A stretch of DNA of 43,289 nt from UBA11136 sp964482135 (GCA_964482135.1 CAYZWF010000017.1:1-43289); one strand, 5' to 3'; numbered from the stretch's first letter, positions 7,466-16,917 are shown. A program made the numbers and translations. Notes: generated by a model not told the origin, from the sequence alone.

Positions 7466-7592
7466 GGTTCACCATTGTCCGGATAATATTGCGTGACTGC
7501 GCCCTTTACATGGCCTGCCGGGGCGCAAAGATCAAGGTTTCACGCAAGGCGGCGCAGTGATGGAACAGTACGACACAGGGCGCGCCGAAGAC

Positions 7593-8078
7593 CTAAGCAA
7601 TGGCCTTGATCTGTTCGTCACTGAGGTTCCCCGGCACGATGGTAATAGGAACCCGGAGCTTGCTTACATGCTTACCCGTCAGCGCCGAGACCAGGGGGCC
7701 GGGGCCTTTGGCTCCAGTGGCCGCACCCAGCACCAAAATGGAAATGGCGGGCTCTTCCTCGATCAATTCAAGAACGCATTCGTCGCGGCTCCCTTCACGC
7801 AGGAACAGCACCGGAAATTCTCCCGCCCATTCGTTGACCTCAGCCGAAAGGTCTTGCATCACTTCCTCGGCCCGTTCGCGGTTTTCTTCCTGGCTGAGGT
7901 CTTCGGCCGCCATCCAGTGCATGAATTCGGTGGGTTCGATCACATAAACCAGGGCCACCTTGCCCCCGGTGCTCTTGGCGCGAAGGCTGGCAAAACGCAA
8001 CGCCGCGCGCATTTCCTCGGTTTCATCCACCACCACCAGGAAGACGCGGTCGGAACTTTGTGACGATTGTTTTACCAT
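7593..8078 (-). CDS. Universal stress protein (UspA family)
   Basis: A 161-residue single Usp domain. It has the initial strand DRVFLVVVDETEEMRAALRFA, KVALVYVIEP, a central helix rich in Glu, and the C-terminal region ISILVLGAATG followed by VPITIVPG. The ATP-binding GxxG-x9-GS/T motif is only approximate, so nucleotide binding is uncertain. The ATG at 8078 is preferred because upstream residues overlap the preceding gene and are not conserved. It starts 2 bases after the stop of the TIGR02186 gene, so it is probably co-transcribed with the TauE/TIGR02186 pair. Confidence 0.88.
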   Translation of the reverse strand: MVKQSSQSSDRVFLVVVDETEEMRAALRFASLRAKSTGGKVALVYVIEPTEFMHWMAAEDLSQEENRERAEEVMQDLSAEVNEWAGEFPVLFLREGSRDECVLELIEEEPAISILVLGAATGAKGPGPLVSALTGKHVSKLRVPITIVPGNLSDEQIKAIA

Positions 8079-8080
8079 GA

Positions 8081-8869
8081 TCACACCCTTCTGAACGCCA
8101 CCGCGCCCAGCCACCCCGCCAGCATGGCCAGAATCACGGAAAGAATACCATAGAACGCCGCATGGCGGTGGGCGAAGAGGAAGACCTCGGCCCCCAGCCC
8201 CACTTTGCTGACGATGAGCGGCGTCGTCTGTGCCCCCACCACATGGCCGTCGCGGATAAGAAACACCTCGATAGTGTAGGTGCCGGTGGGAACATTGGGT
8301 GGAAACACTACATTGGTGCGGAACAGCCGTTCGCCGAGAAACGTCACCTTGCCCTCGCCCGGCGCGTAAAGCCCTTCACGGGTCTTGCCGCGGATGAGGG
8401 CGGCGCGGAAGGAAACCATTTCCGCCTGCGCCACCGATTCCTCCGCCGCCGCCGAAATCTCAAGAAAAGACAGGCCCAGCTGGTGGCGCGACAACAAGGC
8501 ATAGGGCACGAAATCTCCCACCGGACGGTTGCTTGCCATGCGGAAAAAGACCGGCACCTTTTCGAAGGTTACTTCCTCGCGATTGACCCATATCCCGCCG
8601 ATTCGGTCCTTGCGCCGTACTTTCAACGGCTCTTCGGGCCCGCGCACCAGAACCACCACATCACCGTCGCCGTCGGTGGCGCCAAAAAGCAGCAATTCGG
8701 AACCCTGAAACCCGGTGGTGATGGCAATCAGATGCGACGACAGGTCCGCCACCAGAGCTTCCGCCCGTGCGTACGCCGCACCGGTAAGAAGAAACACCAT
8801 GGCCAGCATCAAGATCGGCCAGTTCCGGACCCCTGCATATTTTTTCATAATTGCCCGGACCATGGTCAC
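8081..8869 (-). CDS. TIGR02186-type conserved alphaproteobacterial membrane protein
   Basis: A 262-residue protein with a signal peptide (hydrophobic stretch PILMLAMVFLLTG ending near ARA), a beta-rich periplasmic portion (LSSHLIAITTGFQGSELLLFGA; GIWVNREEVTFEKVPVFFRMAS) and one C-terminal membrane helix (about 236-258). This matches a family of unknown function that travels with TauE/SafE permeases in alphaproteobacteria. The GTG start at 8869 overlaps the tauE stop (GTGA); ATG codons at 8863 and 8848 are alternatives. Function is not known; a shared role with the permease is inferred from coupling. Confidence 0.85.
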   Translation of the reverse strand: MTMVRAIMKKYAGVRNWPILMLAMVFLLTGAAYARAEALVADLSSHLIAITTGFQGSELLLFGATDGDGDVVVLVRGPEEPLKVRRKDRIGGIWVNREEVTFEKVPVFFRMASNRPVGDFVPYALLSRHQLGLSFLEISAAAEESVAQAEMVSFRAALIRGKTREGLYAPGEGKVTFLGERLFRTNVVFPPNVPTGTYTIEVFLIRDGHVVGAQTTPLIVSKVGLGAEVFLFAHRHAAFYGILSVILAMLAGWLGAVAFRRV

Positions 8870-9807
8870 CGCCCCCCGGAAGAAGCTGCCGAAGCGGCCG
8901 GAGAAACCAGGGAAAACAGGTCGTCGGGTGTGGCCACCAGATCAAAAAGCATGCGTGCGCAAACCCCGAGCACCACCAGCGCCAACAGCCCGCGTAACTG
9001 TTCGCCGCGCAGGAACGATCCCGCTTTGGTGCCGATCTGGGCGCCGATCACACCCCCCACCAACAGCAAAAGCGCCAGCAAGGCGTCCACGGTCTGGTTG
9101 TAATAAGCCTGGAGGATAGTCACGTTGGCAGTAACGAAGATGATCTGGAACAACGACGTGCCCACCACCATAGAGGTGGGCATGCCGATCAGATAAATCA
9201 TGGCCGGCACCATGACGAAGCCGCCGCCCACACCCATGATGGCCGCCAGAATACCCACGAAAAAGCCGATTCCCACCGGCAACAGCGCGCTGATATAGAG
9301 CTTGGACTTGCGGAAACGGGTCTTCAGCGGCAGGCCATGCAGCCAGATATGCTTATGCAGCTTGCGCTTAGCGGCCTCGCGGCGGCGGTGACGGAACATG
9401 GCGCGACCGCTTTCCACCAGCATCATGCCGCCGATCACCGATAGAAACACCACATAGGCAAGGGCGATCACTAGGTCGATCTGGCCGAATCCGCGCAGCA
9501 CGGAAAATAGCCACACGCCGAAACTCGACCCCGCCAGACCACCGGCCAGCAGGATGAACCCCATCTTGAAATCCACATTACTGCGCCGCCAGTGGGCGAG
9601 AACCCCCGAGACCGAGGCACCGAGAATCTGGTTGGCCTCGGTGGCCACAGCCACGGCCGGGGGAATGCCGGTGAAAATCAGGAACGGCGTCATGAGAAAG
9701 CCGCCACCCACGCCGAACAGACCCGACAGCGCGCCCACAAGTCCGCCCAGGCCTAAAAGATAGAAGACATTGACGGAAATCTCGGCAATGGGAAGGTAGA
9801 CCTGCAT
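8866..9807 (-). CDS. TauE/SafE-family sulfite/organic anion exporter-type permease
   Basis: A 313-residue polytopic membrane protein with the duplicated TauE/SafE signature. The first glycine-rich repeat is LVGALSGLFGVGGGFLMTPFLIF (about 20-42), and the second is GIFVGILAAIMGVGGGFVMVPAMIYL near the middle. About eight membrane segments are visible. Family members export sulfite, sulfoacetate or similar anions; the substrate here is unknown. It is the first gene of a likely tauE-TIGR02186-usp unit, preceded by a 244-base intergenic region with strong secondary structure. Confidence 0.9.
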   Translation of the reverse strand: MQVYLPIAEISVNVFYLLGLGGLVGALSGLFGVGGGFLMTPFLIFTGIPPAVAVATEANQILGASVSGVLAHWRRSNVDFKMGFILLAGGLAGSSFGVWLFSVLRGFGQIDLVIALAYVVFLSVIGGMMLVESGRAMFRHRRREAAKRKLHKHIWLHGLPLKTRFRKSKLYISALLPVGIGFFVGILAAIMGVGGGFVMVPAMIYLIGMPTSMVVGTSLFQIIFVTANVTILQAYYNQTVDALLALLLLVGGVIGAQIGTKAGSFLRGEQLRGLLALVVLGVCARMLFDLVATPDDLFSLVSPAASAASSGGR

Positions 9808-9912
9808 CAGGGGCGGCCCCGGCGCAAACGGCGGCGCTCTGGCGAGCCCATACCACCGCGGCGGTGGCGGCTCATCCTGTTAGGCCCGGAACCCATGGCG
9901 GCTCCCATAGCC

Positions 9913-9988
9913 CCCCACATTTAGCAGATAAACCCCTGAGACACCTCTGAATATAGAGTGTGGGGCGGGGCTGCATCAACCCCCCGCC
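9913..9988 (-). other. Structured intergenic segment between trpS and the TauE gene
   Basis: On the minus strand this segment can form a GC-rich hairpin, GGCGGGG (9964-9970) with CCCCGCC (9982-9988). It can also form a long-range pairing of CCCCACA (9959-9965) with TGTGGGG (9913-9919). A local hairpin built on ACACTCT with AGAGGTGT (9941-9961) shares bases with the long-range stem, so the two are alternatives. It could be a trpS terminator without a U-tract, or a structured leader of the permease gene. Confidence 0.4.
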
Positions 9989-10051
9989 GCCATCCATCAT
10001 CCGGCGCCGAACACCCCCCCAATTGCCCCCCGAATCGCCGGCTGGGAGCCG

Positions 10052-11050
10052 CTACGGGCGTAGCAGGCCGATTATGTCCTGAATCTCGCGCAGATGCTGC
10101 TTCGCCATGGCGGCGGCCCGTTCCGCACCGCGGCGCAGGATGCCGTCCACATGGCCGGTATCCGCCTTCAGTTCACCGATTTTCTCGGCGATGGGGCCAA
10201 GCCGCGCCACCGCCAGATCAGAGAGCTCGTTCTTGAACTCGGAAAACATCTTGCCCGCAAATTGATGACACACGTCCTCGGCGCCGGTTTCCGCCAGAGC
10301 CGCGTAAATCCCCACCAGATTGGCGGCCTCGGCCCGGCCCTCGAGCCCGGCAGGCGACTCGGGCAGGGGATCGGCATCGGTGCGCGCCTTGCGGATTTTA
10401 AGAGCGATGGCATCGGCGTCATCGGTCATGTTGAGGCGCGAATAATCGGAAGCATCGGACTTACTCATCTTGTTAGCGCCGTCGCGCAGACTCATGACAC
10501 GGGTGGCGGCGCCCAAAATCTGCGGTTCGGGCAAGGGGAAATACTCCACCCCGTACTGCCGGTTAAAGGCTCCGGCAATGTCGCGCGACAGTTCCAGATG
10601 CTGTTTCTGATCATCCCCCACCGGCACGTGCGTGGCGCGATAGAGAAGAATATCGGCGGCCATCAGCACCGGATAGGCATACAGCCCCAGCCCCGCATTC
10701 TCGCGGTGCTTGCCCGCTTTTTCCTTGAACTGGGTCATGCGGTTGAGCCAGCCCAACGGCGTGGTACAAGCCAGTATCCAGGCTAGTTCGCTGTGTTCGG
10801 GCACCATGCTTTGATTGAAAATGATGCATTTCTCGGGATCGATCCCGGCGGCTATATAGGCCGCCGTCACCTCGCGCGTATGGGCGCGGAGCTCCTCGGG
10901 ATCCTGGGGCAGGGTAATGGCGTGAAGATCGACGATGCAGAAAATGCACTCGAAATCCTCCTGCAACGCCACCCAATTGCGGATGGCGCCCAGATAGTTA
11001 CCGAGGTGGAGGTTTCCGGTGGGCTGCACGCCCGAAAAAATACGGCTCAT
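10052..11050 (-). CDS. trpS: Tryptophanyl-tRNA synthetase
   Basis: A 332-residue class I aminoacyl-tRNA synthetase. The HIGH-type motif is HLGN at residues 15-18 within FSGVQPTGNLHLGNYLGA, and KMSKS is at residues 194-198. The C-terminal helical domain ends in MAKQHLREIQDIIGLL. It charges tRNA-Trp. The length matches bacterial TrpS. It lies downstream of murJ on the same strand with about 120 bases between, completing a glnD-murJ-trpS run seen in related alphaproteobacteria. Confidence 0.97.
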   Translation of the reverse strand: MSRIFSGVQPTGNLHLGNYLGAIRNWVALQEDFECIFCIVDLHAITLPQDPEELRAHTREVTAAYIAAGIDPEKCIIFNQSMVPEHSELAWILACTTPLGWLNRMTQFKEKAGKHRENAGLGLYAYPVLMAADILLYRATHVPVGDDQKQHLELSRDIAGAFNRQYGVEYFPLPEPQILGAATRVMSLRDGANKMSKSDASDYSRLNMTDDADAIALKIRKARTDADPLPESPAGLEGRAEAANLVGIYAALAETGAEDVCHQFAGKMFSEFKNELSDLAVARLGPIAEKIGELKADTGHVDGILRRGAERAAAMAKQHLREIQDIIGLLRP

Positions 11051-11146
11051 AAAAACGGCACTTGGTTGGATGACGGACAGGTATGGCGAAAGGCGGGTTT
11101 GTTATGGCTGTTTGCGTGGGGGGTGGTCAAGGGCATCACCCATCAG

Positions 11147-11182
11147 ATCATTCCCGGCATCATCCCTGGGATCATCCCAGGT
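11147..11182. repeat. 12-base tandem repeat and palindrome at the murJ stop
   Basis: Three 12-base units (ATCATTCCCGGC, ATCATCCCTGGG, ATCATCCCAGGT) run across the murJ stop codon at 11172-11174. The last two units create the perfect inverted repeat CCTGGGA-TCA-TCCCAGG at 11165-11181, a small hairpin that may stabilise or end the murJ transcript. Confidence 0.7.
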
Positions 11183-12722
11183 TACGCCCGTGCGAACGCC
11201 ACAGCACATCGAGCCGCGCCGCGCCCGTGACCTGCGCCAGGCCGCCATAAAGAACCATCCCCGCCGCCACCAGACCCGCCAGCGCGGCAAAGCGCATGGC
11301 CTGTGACCCCGCCAGGGGGCCCGCCAGACCTCCGGCCAGGAAGACCAGAGCCACCGCCAGTGCCGCCGAACAGAGCAGCATCCGCGCCACGCGACGCCGC
11401 AGCCGTGAATCCAACACCAGATGGCCGCGTTGTTTGAGGCCCTGAGCCAGCATGGCGGCGTTGAACCAGGCCGATGTGGCGGTAGCCAGGGCCAGACCCA
11501 CATGGGCCAGGAAATTCATCAGGATCAGGCTCAGCACCACGTTCAGCACCATGGCCACAATTCCGATCTGGATCGGTGTCTTGGTATCCTCGCGGGCGAA
11601 ATAGCCGGGCGCCAGCACTTTGACCAGCACATAGGCCGGCAGGCCGATGGCGAAGGCGGCCAGGGCCTGGGCCGTGGCCTGGGCGTCGGCGGCAGAGAAC
11701 GCGCCACGCTCGAACAGTACCGTCACCACCGGAACGGAAAGAGTAATCAGGGCAGCGGCTGCCGGCAAAGCGAGAAACAGCACATATTCGATGGCCCGGT
11801 TCTGGCTTTCCAACGCCGCTTCGCCTTCGCCGCTTTTGACCTGGCGCGACAACAGGGGCAACAGCGCCGTGCCCACCGCGATCCCCACCACGCCCAACGG
11901 CAGCTGGTTCACCCGGTCGGCGTAATAAAGGAAGGAAATGGACCCCGTGGGCAACAGCGAGGCGATAATCACATCAATCACCAGATTGACCTGGTAGACG
12001 CCCGCACCCAAGGCCACAGGGAAAAACAACTTCAGCAACCGCCGGATTTGCGGCGACAGCCGCGGCCGGGGAAGGCGCAACACCACCCCTTCCCGCTTCA
12101 ACGCCGCCATCAGCCACACCAGCTGGACCACGCCGGCGGCGAACACACCCCAGGCCAGGGCGTGGCCCGGTGTGGTGGCCGTTTGTGCAAATCCCGCCAG
12201 CGCCGTGATCAAACACAGATTGAGCAGGATGGGTGTCGCCGCCATGGCCGCGAAACGGTCCAGCGTATTGAGCACCCCGCCTTGAAGCGAAACCAGGGAA
12301 ATGAACAGAATATAGGGAAAGGTGATACGCGAGAGCTCCACCGCGAGATCGAATTTTTCCGGATCTTCGGCAAAGCCCGGCGCCAGCACATGCATGAACC
12401 AGGGCATGGCGATCTCGAACAGAACCACCAGTGCCAACAGAACCCACAACAGCACCGACGCCGCCTGGGCGGCGAACGCCACCGCCCGTTCGCGCCCGTT
12501 CTGTGCCAACTCCCCGGAAAAAATCGGGATAAAGGCGGCGGAAAACGCACCTTCGGCAAACAGGCGGCGGAAAAAATTGGGCAGCTTGAACGCGACGAAA
12601 AAAGCATCGGCAATAGGGCCGGCGCCGAGAAAGGCGGCGATCAGGATATCACGCAGAAACCCCAGAACACGGCTGACAAGGGTCAGCCCCCCCACCGTGG
12701 CGATATTGCGCAAAAACGCCAT
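11172..12722 (-). CDS. murJ: Lipid II flippase MurJ (MviN)
   Basis: A 516-residue integral membrane protein of the MOP exporter superfamily with about 14 membrane segments. It opens with MAFLRNIATVGGLTLVSRVLGFLRD and contains the hallmark blocks PIADAFFVAFKLPNFFRRLFAEGAFSAAFIPIF and LKVLAPGYFAREDTKTPI. MurJ flips lipid II across the inner membrane for peptidoglycan synthesis. It starts 56 bases after the glnD stop and is probably co-transcribed with glnD. Confidence 0.97.
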   Translation of the reverse strand: MAFLRNIATVGGLTLVSRVLGFLRDILIAAFLGAGPIADAFFVAFKLPNFFRRLFAEGAFSAAFIPIFSGELAQNGRERAVAFAAQAASVLLWVLLALVVLFEIAMPWFMHVLAPGFAEDPEKFDLAVELSRITFPYILFISLVSLQGGVLNTLDRFAAMAATPILLNLCLITALAGFAQTATTPGHALAWGVFAAGVVQLVWLMAALKREGVVLRLPRPRLSPQIRRLLKLFFPVALGAGVYQVNLVIDVIIASLLPTGSISFLYYADRVNQLPLGVVGIAVGTALLPLLSRQVKSGEGEAALESQNRAIEYVLFLALPAAAALITLSVPVVTVLFERGAFSAADAQATAQALAAFAIGLPAYVLVKVLAPGYFAREDTKTPIQIGIVAMVLNVVLSLILMNFLAHVGLALATATSAWFNAAMLAQGLKQRGHLVLDSRLRRRVARMLLCSAALAVALVFLAGGLAGPLAGSQAMRFAALAGLVAAGMVLYGGLAQVTGAARLDVLWRSHGRNLG

Positions 12723-12778
12723 GCAGCCGGTCTAGCGGATTTTACCAAATGGTGGAAGCGGGAAAGCGTACGCCTTCT

Positions 12779-15700
12779 TCAGCCGGCGGTGGTTTTGTCC
12801 ACCGAACGGGCCCGCGCCCGGGACTTGCGCCGGCGGCGGTGCTGGACCTTTTCCGGAGCTTCCGGCGTACAGCGTGACAGCGGTTTGGGAGCCTCCCCGG
12901 GAGGTTCCAGAACACGCAGAAGCGCTTCCCGGATCTGTTCTATCTTGGAATCGTTTTCCACCTTGAGGCCAAAAATATCCTTCACGTAGAAAACGTCCAC
13001 CACCCGCTCGCCATAGGTGGAGACCTTGGCGGTGGAAATCTGTAACCCACAATCGGTGAGCGCCCGCGTCACCTCGAACAGCAGGCCCGGACGGTCGCGG
13101 CCATTGATCTCGATCACGGTATTGGTGGCGCTGATGGTGTTGTCCATATGCACCTGCGGCGGCACGGTGAAGACATGGGCGCGTTCGGGCAGGGCATGGG
13201 AACGCTTTGCCAACTCTTCGCCCGGCCGCAAGGCGCCGGTGAGCGTGGCCTCGATCAGCCGCTCCAGCTCCTTGAGCTTGTTGGCGTCATCGAAGACATG
13301 GCCGCCCGATTCCTGAACCCAGTCGCCTACTTCCTGAACCGAAAACGCATCCATGGCCATGCCGTTGGTGAGGGTAAAGATGCGGGCATCCACGATGTTG
13401 CCCCCGGCCAGCGCGATGGCCCCGGCAATGGCCGAAAACAGTCCCGGATGGTCCGATGTGTAAATGGTGACTTCGGTGACATCACGGGGCCGGTCCACGC
13501 GGCAGTCAATGGCCAGCGGGTGATCCGTATCGGCATTGGCGCGCACCATATTGGCCTGACGCGTGTGGCTGGCGATATCCTGGGACAGCCAGTAGACGGG
13601 GGTTCCCAGCCTTTCGAAATCGGCAAAGTCGGCCTTGCTCCATGTGGGCAGGGCACGGTGCAGCGCCTCCTTGGCCGCGGCGATCCGGTCCTCGCGCTTG
13701 ACTAGGGAAAAATCGCCCGACAGGGCTTCCTCGGCGCTGTAATAGAGTTCCCGCAGCAATACCGCTTTCCAGCCATTCCACACTGTGGGCCCCACCGCGC
13801 GGATATCCACCACGGTAAGAACCAGGAGCAGGCGCAGCCGTTCGGGAGACTGCACCACCTCCACGAAATCGTTGACCGTCTTGGCCTCGTTGATATCGCG
13901 GCGAAAAGCGGTATGACTCATCAACAGGTGATGGCGCACGAGCCAGGACACGGTTTCCGTCTCCGCCGCGTCGAGCCCCAAACGCGGCCCCAGCTTTTCG
14001 GCGACCTCAGCCCCCAGCACACTGTGGTCGCCGCTACGTCCCTTGGCAATGTCATGCAGCAGAACCGCCAGATAGAGGGTGCGGCGTGAACTGATCTTGG
14101 GAAAGATTGTGGTCGATAGGGGGTGGTCTTCCTCCAACTCCCCCCTTTCGATGCGGTTGAGGATGCCGATGGCGCGGATGGAATGCTCATCCACCGTATA
14201 GACGTGGTACATGTCGTGCTGAGTCTGCGCCACCACACGCCCGAAATCGGGGATAAAACGTCCCATGACGCCGGCCTCGTTCATACGGGTCAGGGCGGTG
14301 TCGGGAGCGTTTTTCGAAGTCAGAATCTCCACGAACAGGGAATTGGCCTGTGGGTCTTTGCGCAGTTTCGCGTCGATCAGGCCGAGCTTGCGCGTCACCT
14401 TGCGCAAGGCCACGGGATGAATGTCGAGCCCCAGCTGCTGTGCCAGATGAAAGAGGCGGATCAGGTTCACCGGGTCCTCGACGAAGACGTCGCTTTTGTC
14501 CACCACCAGCCACGATCCTTCGACCCTGAATCCCTCCGGAATCTTGCCGCGCAGGGCGAGGCCGCGCCAGTTGAGCCGTGGCGCCCTTTTGCGTTCGGCC
14601 TCAAGCGCGGCGCAAAAGATACGGGTCAGGTCGCCCACATCCTTGGCCACCAGGAAATAATGTTTCATAAAGCGTTCCACGCCAAGGCTTCCGGCATGGT
14701 CGGTATAGCCCATGAGGCGGCCGATTTCCGATTGCAGATCGAAGGTCAGACGCTCCTCCGCGCGGCCCGAAACATAGTGCAGATGACAGCGCATGGTGAG
14801 GAGAAAGTTCAGCGCCTTGGTGAACAGGTTGGCCTCCGAACGGGTCAGTACCTTGCGCGCCACCAGCTCGTTCACGTCATCCACCGCGAAAATATATTTG
14901 GCGATCCAGAACAGGGTGTGCAGGTCGCGCAGGCCGCCCTTCCCTTCCTTGATGTTGGGTTCCATCACATAGCGAGAATCACCCACCGTGATATGGCGTA
15001 CATTGCGCTCGGCTAGCTTGGCCTCGATATAGGCGGTCTCCGAGCCGCTCACCACCTCGGCCTGGAAACGCCGGCGAAGGGTGTTGTAAAGACGTTTGTC
15101 GCCGGCAAGAAAGCGCGATTCGACCAGGGTGGTCCGGATCACCAGATCGGCTTTCGCGGTACGCATGCATTCGTTTAAGGAACGGGTGGCATGTCCCACC
15201 TTCAGGCCCAAATCCCACAGAATATAAAGGATGTATTCCACCGCTTTTTCGCGGTGCGGCGTCTTGGCCTCGGGCAACAGGAACAACAGGTCGATATCGG
15301 AAAAAGGCGCCAGTTCGGCCCGGCCATAGCCACCCACGGCCACCACCGTCAAACGTTCTTCTTTCGCCAACGGGTCAAGGGGAAAGAGATCGCTCTCGGT
15401 GAACTCCAGAAGGACACGGATGATCTGGTCCATGAGAAAGGTCTGGGCGTGAACCGTTTCCAGCCCGTCCGCGCCCTCGGCGAAGCGGTGGCGGACGGCC
15501 TCGGCTCCCGTGGCCAGCACTTCCTTGAAATGATCGAGAAGGCGGGCGCGGAGAACGGCATCGGAAAGCCCCTTTTCCTTCCTCAGGCCGGAAAGAAAGG
15601 CCGCCACCTTGCGGCGGTCGAAAATCTCGCGCTGCCGGGGCACATCGTAGAGTCCGGCCTGTTTTCCAGCCTTGGCGGCAGCCTTGGCCGGTTTTTTCCC

Positions 15701-15941
15701 GTCTGAATCCTTGGCCGGTTTCTTTCCGCCCACGGTTTTGGTCGACGTTTTGGCCACGGTTTTGGCCACGGTTTTGGCCNNNNNNNNNNNNNNNNNNNNN
15801 NNNNNNNNNNNNNNNNNNNNNNNNNNNNNNNNNNNNNNNNNNNNNNNNNNNNNNNNNNNNNNNNNNNNNNNNNNNNNNNGTTTTGGCCACGGTTTTGGCC
15901 ACGGTTTTGGCCGACGTCTTTTTGCGGGAATCTGCGTCCAT
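12779..15941 (-). CDS. glnD: Bifunctional PII uridylyltransferase/uridylyl-removing enzyme GlnD, interrupted by an assembly gap
   Basis: GlnD senses glutamine and adds or removes UMP on PII. The order is nucleotidyltransferase domain (VAVGGYGRAELAPFSDIDLLFLL), HD domain (AVLLHDIAKGRSGDHSVLG), and two C-terminal ACT domains (TIYTSDHPGLFSAIAG; INGRDRPGLLFEVTRAL). The real N-terminus is probably MDADSRKKTSAKTVAKTVAK from the ATG at 15941, followed by an Ala-Lys-Thr-Val repeat that runs into 100 Ns and emerges as AKTVAKTVAKTSTKTV before a lysine/alanine-rich linker. With 100 Ns the N-terminal part and the body are in different frames. A gap that is a multiple of three joins them, and the 12-base repeat phase predicts exactly that. 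The basic repeat tail is not part of standard GlnD. Confidence 0.93.
15742..15914. repeat. 12-base tandem repeat array broken by a 100-N assembly gap
   Basis: Copies of the unit ACGGTTTTGGCC flank both sides of the N run at 15780-15879. They encode Ala-Lys-Thr-Val on the minus strand inside the glnD N-terminus. The left flank ends exactly after GGCC and the right flank resumes at GTTTTGGCC, so the missing length should be 3 + 12n bases. The 100 Ns are therefore a placeholder and the true copy number is unknown. Confidence 0.9.
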
Positions 15942-15997
15942 AGTGCCAAATGCCCCTGATTTTACGGGAATGCAAGCATCCCCATATGCAGCGTCTA

Positions 15998-16003
15998 TAT
16001 AAT
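15998..16003 (+). promoter_or_regulatory. Consensus -10 element upstream of the eIF2B-like gene
   Basis: A perfect TATAAT lies 41 bases before the ATG at 16045, within the imperfect palindrome CTATATAATACGTATAG (15995-16011) between two divergent genes. No good -35 is seen at 16-18 bases, so an activator or an extended element may be needed. Confidence 0.45.
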
Positions 16004-16044
16004 ACGTATAGAGTCTTTCTGTGTCGGGGAAGGTGGCAGGGAAA

Positions 16045-16917
16045 ATGAATGACGAAGAGTTCCAGCGTCGGCTGGAGGAACTGATCGAAGACCGCCACAG
16101 CGGCGCCAGCGAACTGGCGCGGCTGGGTCTCGAAATGGCCGCCCAGTGCGCCCAATCCGCCGAGGTGAAAAAAACCATCGAGCTGCGCCATTATCTGGCC
16201 GAGCGGGCCGAAGCCCTGGGCGCCGCCCGCCCCAGCATGTCGCCCCTGAAAAACCTGATGGAGAACTGGAAGGAAAGCCTGGAGGTTTTGCCCGACGAGG
16301 TGGCCGAAGCCCGCACCAAGGCGGCGGAGACCGCCCTGAACCTGGCCGAACAGTCAACCAAGGCAAGTTTCGAGGCCGCTGCGCTCACCAGCGCACTGGT
16401 GGGCGACAACAAGACCATCATCACCCACAGCTTCAGTTCCACCGTTCTCGAGGTCTTTCATCTTCTGAAAAACCGCGGCGTACAAGCCATCGTTCCCGAA
16501 TCCCGGCCCCTGTGTGAAGGCGGCGAGCTGGCCGAACGCCTGGGCCAATGGGATATCCCCACCACCTATATCACCGACGCCCAGGTCGGTCTGTTCGCGG
16601 GCCGCGCCGCCATGGCCATCGTCGGAGCCGACACCCTGTTGGCCGACGGCAGCGCCATCAACAAGGCGGGAACCTTTCTTCTCGCCATGGCCGCCCATGA
16701 CCAGGACGTGCCGTTCTATGTCTGTTGCGAGAGTTTCAAGCTATACCCGCAGGAAGAGCCGCCCGAGCTGGAGGAAATGAGCCCGGCGGAGCTGGGCGCG
16801 CCGCCATGGCCCGGCGTAACCGTCAGCAATATCTATTTCGATGTTACCCCGGCCCACCTCATCACCGGCTGGTGCACCGAGCGCGGGGCTCCCGACCCCG
16901 GAATCGGGGGAAAATAA
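16045..16917 (+). CDS. eIF2B-like / sugar-phosphate isomerase family protein
   Basis: A 290-residue protein related to the alpha/beta/delta subunits of eIF2B and to ribose-1,5-bisphosphate and methylthioribose-1-phosphate isomerases. The N-terminal helical part (about 1-115) precedes the Rossmann-like core with VGDNKTIITHSFSSTVLEVF, VPESRPLCEGGELAERL and the diagnostic GADTLLADGSAINKAGTFLLA. The Asp of GADTLLADG matches the catalytic or binding acid of the isomerases. Bacteria have no eIF2, so a sugar-phosphate isomerase role is more likely; the substrate is not known. A GTG at 16021 would add eight residues. It faces mutS convergently. Confidence 0.82.
   Translation: MNDEEFQRRLEELIEDRHSGASELARLGLEMAAQCAQSAEVKKTIELRHYLAERAEALGAARPSMSPLKNLMENWKESLEVLPDEVAEARTKAAETALNLAEQSTKASFEAAALTSALVGDNKTIITHSFSSTVLEVFHLLKNRGVQAIVPESRPLCEGGELAERLGQWDIPTTYITDAQVGLFAGRAAMAIVGADTLLADGSAINKAGTFLLAMAAHDQDVPFYVCCESFKLYPQEEPPELEEMSPAELGAPPWPGVTVSNIYFDVTPAHLITGWCTERGAPDPGIGGK

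Noticed and set aside
11421..12989. Long open frame of 522 codons on the plus strand opposite murJ
   Set aside because: It is antisense to a clear murJ, is rich in His, Gln and Arg, and has no domain; it is a by-product of GC-rich codon use.
15742..15914. Regular repeats around the N run considered as a CRISPR array
   Set aside because: The 12-base units are contiguous with no spacers and encode Ala-Lys-Thr-Val in the glnD frame; no cas genes are present.
16897..16910. CCCCG-GAAT-CGGGG hairpin at the end of the eIF2B-like gene considered as a terminator
   Set aside because: It lies inside the last codons and is followed by an A-rich, not T-rich, stretch.
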